DNA from: an uncultured Lachnospiraceae bacterium
GTDB taxonomy: Bacteria > Bacillota > Clostridia > Lachnospirales > Lachnospiraceae
NCBI GenBank assembly: GCA_910589195.1
Contig: CAJUTC010000001.1
Coordinates: 109,275-173,274, forward strand
DNA: 64,000 nt
Reading direction: 5' to 3'
Numbering within the stretch: the stretch's first letter is position 1; every line of letters begins with the position of its first letter. Both the position numbers and the translations under genes were made by a program. Below are positions 27,501 through 34,199 of this stretch, in pieces. A model generated the notes under the pieces. The model was given only the letters and a program-made list of their open reading frames with translations. It ran no database searches and was not told the DNA's origin.

Positions 27501-27942
27501 GTATCAAATTGAAACCATTATTTGGGACGGAGAGGGCTATGACAACCAGGGAATTTTCTGCCGGAATGCCCTGGCAGTGGGAAAAAAATTGCTTTCTGAT
27601 TATACGGTTGAGTATGAAGGGGTTATACATTATCCGGAAATCCGGGAAAACCAATGGGAGATGGTTTATCGTCCTGCAATCGGGGAGAACCGGACGGAAA
27701 CGGCTCAAGCTATCAGGCCAAAACCAGAAACAAATCCTGTAATCGAAAGGAATATTACACAGCCAGCGCCAAAAGAGCAAACCAGGAGTTCACCGGAAAC
27801 TGTTTGGAAAAGTTTTCGTACACTTGCCATATATTCCATATCCTTGGCAGCACTTTTGCCCATAATGGTTTATCTGTTTTTTGCCTGGAAGAAGCGCAAA
27901 CATTGCCAAAAGGAAGAGAAGATGCCAAAGGACGCTCGCTAA
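24511..27942 (+). CDS. Thioester-domain LPXTG surface protein fused to a second exported protein
   Basis: This 1143-residue protein begins with a signal peptide (about 1-40, cut after PALA). Next comes a thioester (TQxA-type) domain with Cys85 in LLCVQKR and Gln145 in AGQAAIW, a pair that forms an internal bond able to react with host amines. A SpaA-like segment starts KTDGDTEEPLAGVEFQV. Twelve PEE(S/T)(R/K) repeats follow, then a Gly8 run, then LPKTG at 787-791 with a hydrophobic helix and a basic tail (IQKRRKGN). In sortase substrates the chain ends there. Here it runs on in frame into a second signal-peptide-like stretch (828-852, ending TAQA), an extracellular domain and a C-terminal transmembrane anchor (about 1105-1126). 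No sortase gene is in the window. Confidence 0.85.
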   Translation: MDQEKWEKRKGIRKRLIAVLLALAVTFALWNTWLPDPALAQEGRFYIERLEKEQILTDGDFSFFGYTMETEIYYWMKDDQTPLLCVQKRAQLSDGYLGAEEPQPIGNCKYFTDKQYELASIILQCCGLRRGEKGMLTPGEYLAGQAAIWGIQSSNWTGTKQLKEEMETLYGHVRDWHGLSAAQIIDQSREMVEQICQGIDSYYGDTSPYIPAFASKYEEKSPVHLAEWQEDGSCGVVFSLEDKKEAVKEFVYHLPQGWSYQWEGDQISFFCQDPKPGVVSITGTAPDGSPLEDAMPIGLIYIAGPAKYSTLQRLASYLDVNVPWSCYFKISIPDKPEKGTWYLPETRHYRHQEDFKALYGAELEKTDGDTEEPLAGVEFQVLEYFDSGQLKGTILDSGQFQRWDGWKEWCPREMTDHEGKARHQDQKEYHFEKTYCGGHPDPVIEYEGTSQEMQDQLEREAWEAWNEESEDCSRICDYHNIDGSGKEELERDRNLAYEQFIHLKYGYAFKETKALEGYLLPKSESKKIICLPVQADLSEASKKPVYHIMRATRLKSLDASKSNAMKRDTQGWKIREDNEKQRIASPSNGKMAGKRRLSPIWLTSLIEPLEQDMGQDADSVEFYQFHIKNYKPQIPEESRPEETRPEETRPEETRPEESRPEETKPEESRSEETKPEESRPEETKPEETRPEETVPEGSAPEEAPTTEPETETAPPPTVPAPGGGGGGGGARPPSSPLLPTTADGPQPVLRKDLPLRGGWITAVYTPAILLDENGIPLNAREGKGALLPKTGQRGTGERGWAIATALFGMLSVWWIQKRRKGNHSGSAMAAVLMLSGLFAASGSFTAQADEREVIVYVPAEKEEAITPQQQYLDEEGNEYTLVSCRLVETVKEESEERGKKVYSYQGLEEKEQIPNRISASVWKDEEKRSGTGELEQTRVLETSSYWVDGFMVPITFYDYGADFYYFQDAQVPKGGELAYLLENQHQLLDEIGCEAERYQIETIIWDGEGYDNQGIFCRNALAVGKKLLSDYTVEYEGVIHYPEIRENQWEMVYRPAIGENRTETAQAIRPKPETNPVIERNITQPAPKEQTRSSPETVWKSFRTLAIYSISLAALLPIMVYLFFAWKKRKHCQKEEKMPKDAR
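26413..26592 (+). repeat. 15-base tandem repeat coding PEE(S/T)(R/K)
   Basis: Twelve in-frame 15-base units encode PEESR, PEETR or PEETK variants (one SEETK). They form a rigid, charged, wall-spanning stalk before the Gly run and the sorting signal. Such arrays change length easily by slippage. This is not a CRISPR: there are no spacers. Confidence 0.95.
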
Positions 27943-28125
27943 AACAGGTGATTTCTGGAAGGCACTTGCAGTAATACCAAATATTTTCGCGGAAGCTAAC
28001 ATTAAATTAATAAAATTGCTTAGGATTTCTTAAACATTATCAGGTACAATATCCTTACAGGCTGCAAAAAGCAGAGAAAGAACAATTTTTTCTTGCAGCT
28101 TAGAACAATTTGTAAGGAGTGTTGT

Positions 28126-29016
28126 ATGATTATGAAAAAAATTTATTTGATAGCAGCCGCTATTGGCCTGGCAGTAGGCATCGTGGCTTGTTCTGGAAAG
28201 ACTTCTGAACGTTCCACAGAAGAAACATCCGCTTCTTCTGACGTGAGGGAATCAGAAGAAACGGCACAGGGCAGCATGGAAGAAAAGAAAGGGGAAAAAG
28301 AAAAGGAAAATCTGGAAGAAAGCACCGACAAGGAAACAACGGCTACAAAAGAAGCTGAGAAACAGGTAATAACCGGCCAGGTTCAGGCAGTGGATGGCGC
28401 TATAGTGTCCATTAGCAGTGAGGACGGGACTGAATATCAAGTGGATTTAAAAGACGCGGAAACGAGGAGCGACCTGGAAATCGGGGAAGGAGATGAAATC
28501 CAGGTGGTTTTTTTAGAAGAAGGGGAAGAAGTAAAAAAGGCCAAATCCTATGATATTATCGTATCCGCAATACTGGAAGGGGATTTGGACCCGGTAATTG
28601 AGGGAACGATTCGGGAATCCGCCCAGGATTCGCTGACCATCGAAACTGCTGGCAAAAAAACATATCAGTTTTCTACGGTAATTGCTCAGGTGGTAACAGG
28701 AGATACAGGTCTGGCCGCGGGGGAGCCGGTAGAGATTACCTGCCTTGGGAAACCAGATGAAGGAATTGCCCTCCGGGTTGTTACTGAGTCTGGCTCTGGA
28801 GATGTGGAAGCCACGTATAACGCATTACTTGGCACGTTGATTTCAGCCTCTGACACTCAGGTTACAATCCAGGCGGAAAACGGAAGCCAGTTTGCCTTTG
28901 CGGTAGGAGAAAATATTGACGTGACCGATTATGAAATAGGGGAAGCGGTAGAAATTACCTATGAAGGAAGCCTGACAAAAAAGACCGCGGTAGCGGAAGG
29001 AATTGACTATCAGTAA
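28126..29016 (+). CDS. Lipoprotein with three repeated beta domains
   Basis: The 296-residue lipoprotein has a signal peptide and a lipobox at VGIVACSG, so it is anchored to the outer face of the membrane. A Glu/Ser/Lys-rich linker (to about residue 78) follows. Three related units of about 70 residues come next, starting near ITGQVQAVDGAIVSI, IEGTIRESAQDSLTI and LLGTLISASDTQVTI. Each continues into a G-E/D-x-(V/I)-x-(V/I) strand. The pattern looks like tandem OB-like or small beta-barrel folds. I do not recognise a functional family. ATG 28126 has AAGGAG 7 bases upstream. A perfect terminator follows at 29080. Confidence 0.8.
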   Translation: MIMKKIYLIAAAIGLAVGIVACSGKTSERSTEETSASSDVRESEETAQGSMEEKKGEKEKENLEESTDKETTATKEAEKQVITGQVQAVDGAIVSISSEDGTEYQVDLKDAETRSDLEIGEGDEIQVVFLEEGEEVKKAKSYDIIVSAILEGDLDPVIEGTIRESAQDSLTIETAGKKTYQFSTVIAQVVTGDTGLAAGEPVEITCLGKPDEGIALRVVTESGSGDVEATYNALLGTLISASDTQVTIQAENGSQFAFAVGENIDVTDYEIGEAVEITYEGSLTKKTAVAEGIDYQ

Positions 29017-29079
29017 AACCGCAGGTATGCGGTAAATAGAATTGCCTGAATTTTTAAAGGCGCAATAATAAATAATAGA

Positions 29080-29108
29080 AAGGAACTCTCCGTCATGGAG
29101 AGTTCCTT
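29080..29108 (+). terminator. Intrinsic terminator after the lipoprotein
   Basis: A perfect 12-base-pair stem (29080-29091 with 29097-29108) has a 5-base loop. T-rich sequence is modest. It stands 63 bases after the stop. Confidence 0.75.
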
Positions 29109-29399
29109 CATAATTAGAAAAAGGGAGGAGAGCTGATTATTTCTAATCAGCCCGAGTATTATGAAAAAAATCTTGTAAACTTGTTTTAGTAACAAACGTT
29201 AAAACTAAGGATTCTTGTTTGTTATTTGCTTGTTTGTTATGTTTAAAGTATATCGGCCAATCATGAAGAAATCATGTTGTGCATATGAAATATTTTTAAA
29301 AGAATTTTGAACAAACTATGAACGATAAAGTGTTCCGAAACCTTGCGTACTGCCTAAAAGGGTAGTTAGCAGAAGGGTTTCCCAAAAAGCGCGGCAAAA
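29109..29399. other. AT-rich non-coding stretch with a nested hairpin
   Basis: No gene is visible. At 29337-29383 two arms (GAAACC and GGTTTC) enclose an inner stem (ACTGCC with GGTAGT) and a short TGC/GCA pairing. The result is a compact nested RNA fold just beyond the 3' end of the minus-strand gene. It could end that transcript, but there is no U-run. It matches no riboswitch that I can name. Confidence 0.5.
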
Positions 29400-29915
29400 T
29401 TAAACGTTAGCCAAGTAAACCTGATCGCCTGGCTCCCACCCATCGTCATAGCAGGCCGGAAGGGCGCCAAAGCCTAAACGGTCGCCTCTCAGGTAAAAAT
29501 GGGGTGACCATAGCTGGCCATCTATGGGTGACTTCTTATAGAACAGATTGGTATAGCCATTAAAGATACCAGGCCCCTTTGCCCCCATTTTAATGATGGA
29601 AATTAAGTGGTAAAGATAGCTGTCGCTGATTGCCTCTTTGCCGCCCAGGCTTTGGATCACATCCGTATCCAATCCCCATTGGCAAATCTGAAAAACCGAT
29701 ACGGTAAGATCTGGAATATCTTGCTCTTCTATCGCTCCAAAATGTTTCATAAAACTTTTCCCCACATATGTAACACGGTAATCACCGATCAGTGTCCCGG
29801 TTTTGATAAAATCTCTCATACAAAAGTGTTTCGTTCCGGGAATCAAAATTTCATCCTGTTTCGTTATTCCGATTTGCTTTGCGTCTTTGTAATTCAATTG
29901 ATTCAGCCAATCCAT
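29400..29915 (-). CDS. Hypothetical soluble protein
   Basis: This 171-residue protein has no signal peptide or membrane segment. It is rich in aromatic residues and ends GDRLGFGALPACYDDGWEPGDQVYLANV, possibly a small beta-barrel end. I recognise no family. I start at 29915 because AAGGAGG is 7 bases upstream; the ATG at 29921 is too close to that site. It is alone on the minus strand and divergent from the sugar importer operon, so it could share its regulation. That is inference. Confidence 0.7.
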   Translation of the reverse strand: MDWLNQLNYKDAKQIGITKQDEILIPGTKHFCMRDFIKTGTLIGDYRVTYVGKSFMKHFGAIEEQDIPDLTVSVFQICQWGLDTDVIQSLGGKEAISDSYLYHLISIIKMGAKGPGIFNGYTNLFYKKSPIDGQLWSPHFYLRGDRLGFGALPACYDDGWEPGDQVYLANV

Positions 29916-30129
29916 CTGCATTCCTCCTTAACATTATGTTGCGTTCTCGGCCTTACCATTGCTTGACCGTTGATCTTCTCTTGACTGGGTGCCTGCCCTA
30001 TCGTCAAGATAAAGTTACCATAGCATAGAGAAGAGCCAGATACAACTCCACAAATTTGATCATCAAAAAATTGGATATCTGTTTTTTCCGATACATCAAA
30101 TAATGTCATCTGCTATCAAAAATTGAGAA

Positions 30130-30159
30130 TTTACAGGAAAAATGCCAGCATGCTATAGT
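30130..30159 (+). promoter_or_regulatory. Promoter of the sugar importer operon
   Basis: TTTACA, 18 bases, TATAGT, 31 bases before the first permease gene. Confidence 0.5.
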
Positions 30160-30190
30160 AAAACTAGCTAAAAACAAGGGGGAAGGGCCT

Positions 30191-31114
30191 ATGGCAAAGA
30201 AGGCAGGCAAACAAAAAAGTGTTACAGCAGTGCTGGTAAAGGATGTGAAGAAAAATAAAGGAATCTATTTGATGTTGGTTCCAGTAGTGGCGTATTTTTT
30301 GATTTTCCATTATATTCCAATGCTCAGCGCACAGATCGCATTTAAAGATTTTAGCATTGCGAAGGGGATTGGCGGCAGCCCTTGGGTGGGTCTGAAGCAT
30401 TTTAAAACATATTTTGGAAGCTATTATTTTGGCCGTCTGATCCGCAATACTCTGTTATTAAGCCTGGAAAATATTCTGTTTGGATTTCCGGCTCCTATCA
30501 TTCTGGCAATATTGATTAATGAGATTCAACATACCGGGTTTAAGCGGGTCGTACAGACGGTTACTTATTTGCCCCATTTTATTTCCGTCGTAATCGTTTG
30601 TGCGCTGTTACGGAATTTTTTTGCGGTAGACGGTCTGATTAATCAGATTTTGGGGACCAAGATCAATTTCTTTATGGACAGTCATGCGTTCCGCCCACTT
30701 TATATCGGATCCGGGATCTGGCAGGAAATTGGCTGGGGTTCCATCGTATATCTGTCTGCTATTACATCCATCGACAGCCAGCTTTATGAAGCGGCGGCGA
30801 TTGACGGCGCAGGGCGGTTTAAACGAATCCTCTACATTACGCTTCCTTGCCTGGCAACTACGATTACAGTTATGTTTATTATGCGGGTAGGAAAAATGAT
30901 GACAGTGGGAGCGGATAAAGTGCTTTTGATGTATAGCGAAAGTATTTATGAAACGGCAGATATTATTTCTACGTTTGTATACCGAAAAGGGCTTCTGGAA
31001 TCGAATTTCAGCTATTCTGCAGCAGTGGATTTGGTAAATTCCGTAGTAAACTGTGTTCTGCTGGTAGGAGCCAATAAGCTTTGTAAAAAACTGGATGGAA
31101 ACGGTTTATGGTAG
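30191..31114 (+). CDS. ABC sugar importer permease, LplB/YtcP group
   Basis: This 307-residue inner-membrane permease has six hydrophobic segments. The EAA loop that contacts the ATPase is at EAAAIDGAGRFKRILYITLP. The N-terminal segment GIYLMLVPVVAYFLIFHYIPM is characteristic of the LplB group, which imports oligosaccharides or uronate-type sugars in Firmicutes. The second permease starts 13 bases after the stop. No ATPase gene follows, so a shared MsmK-type ATPase encoded elsewhere is expected. The substrate is not readable. Confidence 0.92.
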   Translation: MAKKAGKQKSVTAVLVKDVKKNKGIYLMLVPVVAYFLIFHYIPMLSAQIAFKDFSIAKGIGGSPWVGLKHFKTYFGSYYFGRLIRNTLLLSLENILFGFPAPIILAILINEIQHTGFKRVVQTVTYLPHFISVVIVCALLRNFFAVDGLINQILGTKINFFMDSHAFRPLYIGSGIWQEIGWGSIVYLSAITSIDSQLYEAAAIDGAGRFKRILYITLPCLATTITVMFIMRVGKMMTVGADKVLLMYSESIYETADIISTFVYRKGLLESNFSYSAAVDLVNSVVNCVLLVGANKLCKKLDGNGLW

Positions 31115-31127
31115 GAGGTGGAACAGA

Positions 31128-32006
31128 ATGGGAAGACATAAAATAAAAATCTTTGACGTGGTAAATACAGCAATCATGCTTACCCTGATGCTTGTGGCAG
31201 TATATCCATTTGTTTATGTGGTATTTGCTTCGTTCAGCGATCCGTGGGAACTGGTGAAACATAAAGGGTTTTTATGGAAACCATTGGGATTTACCATAGA
31301 AGGGTATACATCGGTGTTTAAAAACCGCTCCATCCTTACCGGTTATATTACAACATTAATTAATTTATTTGGCGGAACAGCAATTAACATTATGTTAACT
31401 TTATTTGCGGCTTACGCCGTGTCCAAGAAGCAGTTTCTCCTAAAAAAACCGATTACCATTATGATTGTATTTACCATGTTCTTTAACAGTGGAATTATTC
31501 CAAGGTTTTTAGTGGTAAAAGAGCTGGGTCTTTACGATTCCCGCTGGGCCATGATTCTCCCAACGGCAATAAATGTATTTAACCTGGTTATTATGCGGAC
31601 TGCTATTGAAGGGCTTCCGGACAGCCTGGAAGAAGCAGCCGTGCTGGAGGGGGCCAGCGATTTTGACATTCTGTTCCGTATCGTGGTGCCGCTGATTAAA
31701 TCAACCATAGCGGTTTTGGTACTGTATTACGGGGTTGCCCACTGGAACCAGTGGTATCAGGCTCTGATGTATATTCAAACCAGGGAAAAATATCCTTTGC
31801 AGCTAGTATTGAGGGAAATTCTAATTGGAAATTCTATTGAAAGCATGGCAGCAGGAGGCGCTGACTCTTCAGGGGAAAGTATGGTAATTGGAGAGGTTAT
31901 TAAATATGCTACCATTATTGTATCAACATTACCGATTTTAGTAATTTATCCCCTTTTGCAGAAACATTTCGTAAAAGGCGTTATGGTAGGGGCCGTGAAA
32001 GAATAG
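31128..32006 (+). CDS. ABC sugar importer permease, second subunit (MalG-like)
   Basis: This 292-residue membrane protein has six predicted helices. The EAA loop is LEEAAVLEGASDFDILFRIVVPL. The C-terminus ends in QKHFVKGVMVGAVKE, a hallmark of the LplC/YtcP group of sugar permeases. It pairs with the permease before it. ATG 31128 follows AGGAGGTG. A gap of 218 bases, holding only a weak A/T hairpin, separates it from the binding-protein gene. Confidence 0.92.
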   Translation: MGRHKIKIFDVVNTAIMLTLMLVAVYPFVYVVFASFSDPWELVKHKGFLWKPLGFTIEGYTSVFKNRSILTGYITTLINLFGGTAINIMLTLFAAYAVSKKQFLLKKPITIMIVFTMFFNSGIIPRFLVVKELGLYDSRWAMILPTAINVFNLVIMRTAIEGLPDSLEEAAVLEGASDFDILFRIVVPLIKSTIAVLVLYYGVAHWNQWYQALMYIQTREKYPLQLVLREILIGNSIESMAAGGADSSGESMVIGEVIKYATIIVSTLPILVIYPLLQKHFVKGVMVGAVKE

Positions 32007-32224
32007 GAGAGAAGACGAACCATAGTAACGAGTATAACGCTTGCGTAACCACATACACTTGTTAATCACCTGGCGAATTATTTTTAGGAGCCGCAGGAAA
32101 GATCTGAAAGGACAGGGAGCTGTGTAAAAGCGTGTTTAAACATGTGTTTCCGCTTTGACAGAAAAAAATAAGCTCAGGGAAACCAGTTTTCTATATGGGC
32201 AGAATGAAAGGATTGGAGAGCAAT

Positions 32225-33928
32225 ATGAGAAAACAGAACACCAAAACAAGAAAGCCGCTGGTTAGCGTGATTGCGGCAGGAAGCCTTGTGGCAGGGCTTC
32301 TGGCAGGCTGCGGCGGCGCCAAAGAAGGCGGCCAAACCGTTGCCGGCGAATCAGAAGGAGGGGCTGCTGGAGCAGTCAGCGAAGGAAACGCCCAGGCAGG
32401 GAAAGAAGGCAGCAGCATTACTTACTGGACGAATTTGGATTCTTCCAGAATTGCGCCCACCACTGATAACTATGGAAATATTCTCTGCTACCAGAAAATG
32501 GCGGAGAATACAGGGGTAAATGTAACCTTTATCCACCCGCCCATTGGCCAGGAGGCAGACGCGTTCAGCCTATTGATGGCAAGCGGAGAATATCCGGATA
32601 TGATTTATTACGACTGGGGAAACAAGGTATCTGGCGGGCCGGATAAAGCCATCGAAGATGGTGTCATTTTGCGGCTTAATGAGATAATTGAAGAAAAGTG
32701 TCCCAATTTAAACGCGTTTTTAAACGACCATCCCCAGGTAAAGGCAGCCATGACCACAGATAATGGCAACATCTACTGTTTTCCGAATCTATACCCTTAT
32801 TATACAGATGAACCAAAGATTATCTGTATCCGGGGAAATCAGATCCGTAAGGACTGGCTAAACGAGCTGGGTCTTGAAGAGCCGGAAACCATAGAAGAAT
32901 GGCATCAGGTGCTTACTGCTTTTAAAGAAAAAGGCACCAATGAAAACGGAGAGGAAATCATCCCCATGGTTTCCAGAAAGCTGTCTACCAGAAGCAGCAT
33001 GATCCGGACATTTGCCAATGCGTGGAACGGACTGGACTATGATTTTTACGTTCAGGACGGGGTGGTGAAATTCGGACCTGTGGAACCAGATTTTAAAGAA
33101 TACCTGCAAACCATGGCCCAATGGTACGAGGAAGGCTTAATAGCGCCAGAGTTTGCCACCTATGGAGATAAGGAGCATGACGCTCTGATTACATCCGGAA
33201 GAGCCGGCGTATGGCATTCCGGTCTGGGAGCCGGTATGGGCGTTTATATTTCTGCTTTAGGAAACGACGATTCCAAAGTAGGAGGAGTAAAATTCCCGGT
33301 AGTTAACAAAGGTGACATCCCTAAATTTAACAACGCCAGCAACTTCCCGTTTATCGGGATTGGAGTGGCGATCACTTCGTCCTGCCAGGATGTGGATGCC
33401 GCCTGTAAATGGCTGGACTACCATTACAGCGATGAAGGAGATATGCTGTTAAACTGGGGCGTAGAAGGGGTAAGTTATGAGCTGGACGAGGAAGGAAATC
33501 CAAGATTTACCAAACAGGTGCTGGAGGATCCCGACGGGCTTTCTGTAGATGTTGCCATTGGAAAGTACGCCATGGTTGCCCAGATGGAAGCTTATAAGCA
33601 GAGTGATGAAGTATATGCAGTACGGATGTGGAAATGGCCGGCTCAGCAGGAAGCTTCCGGAAAATGGGATGCAACTGACTTCAATGACCGGTATCCATTA
33701 ACTGTTAGCATGACACCAGATGAAGGCGCCGAATTTGCGGCGATTATGAGCGATATTGAAACCTATCGGGATGAAAATGCTATCCGCTATATTTTGGGAA
33801 CCGAAAGTTTTGATAATTTTGATAAATTTGTAGAAACCATTAGAAGCATGAATATAGACAGAGCCATCGAAATTAAACAGGCAGCCTATGACAGGCTTCA
33901 GGAACGGATTAAAGCGGCAGAGCAGTAA
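32225..33928 (+). CDS. Sugar-binding lipoprotein of the importer
   Basis: The 567-residue extracellular solute-binding protein is lipid-anchored: signal peptide, then the lipobox LLAGC. A Gly/Ala/Glu linker precedes the mature domain, which has the long LplA/YtcQ-type layout (DYGNILCYQKMAENTGVNV at the start, then EEWHQVLTAFKEKGTNENG). This family binds oligosaccharides and hands them to the two permeases upstream. The start at 32225 is preceded by GGAGAG; the in-frame ATG at 32195 would put extra polar residues before the signal peptide. A strong hairpin follows the stop. Confidence 0.92.
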   Translation: MRKQNTKTRKPLVSVIAAGSLVAGLLAGCGGAKEGGQTVAGESEGGAAGAVSEGNAQAGKEGSSITYWTNLDSSRIAPTTDNYGNILCYQKMAENTGVNVTFIHPPIGQEADAFSLLMASGEYPDMIYYDWGNKVSGGPDKAIEDGVILRLNEIIEEKCPNLNAFLNDHPQVKAAMTTDNGNIYCFPNLYPYYTDEPKIICIRGNQIRKDWLNELGLEEPETIEEWHQVLTAFKEKGTNENGEEIIPMVSRKLSTRSSMIRTFANAWNGLDYDFYVQDGVVKFGPVEPDFKEYLQTMAQWYEEGLIAPEFATYGDKEHDALITSGRAGVWHSGLGAGMGVYISALGNDDSKVGGVKFPVVNKGDIPKFNNASNFPFIGIGVAITSSCQDVDAACKWLDYHYSDEGDMLLNWGVEGVSYELDEEGNPRFTKQVLEDPDGLSVDVAIGKYAMVAQMEAYKQSDEVYAVRMWKWPAQQEASGKWDATDFNDRYPLTVSMTPDEGAEFAAIMSDIETYRDENAIRYILGTESFDNFDKFVETIRSMNIDRAIEIKQAAYDRLQERIKAAEQ

Positions 33929-33942
33929 TGCCCAAATAGGCT

Positions 33943-33987
33943 GGAACGTACCCCAAAGATTGGAAACGGTCTTCGGGGTACGTTTCC
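33943..33987 (+). terminator. Hairpin after the binding-protein gene
   Basis: AACGTACCCC (33945-33954) pairs with GGGGTACGTT (33975-33984), with extra pairing inside (AAGA with TCTT) and outside. It lies 16 bases after the stop. No U-run follows, so it may trim or stabilise the transcript as well as end it. Confidence 0.6.
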
Positions 33988-34199
33988 GTGCTAAAAAATA
34001 AAAAAGAATCCTGTAGTTTACACAACGCGGCTTATAGGCAGTTAGGAACCATTCTCCTAAGTGACAGGCTTGGCCAAACCATACAAAAATAGACTTTGGT
34101 GAAGCGGCAAGCTACTCTTAGTTTATCTGGTTGCTGTCCACCTGCATTTTGAAAAAGAGGTTCGCAAATTCCTAATTATTGGAGATTGGAGAGGAGAAC

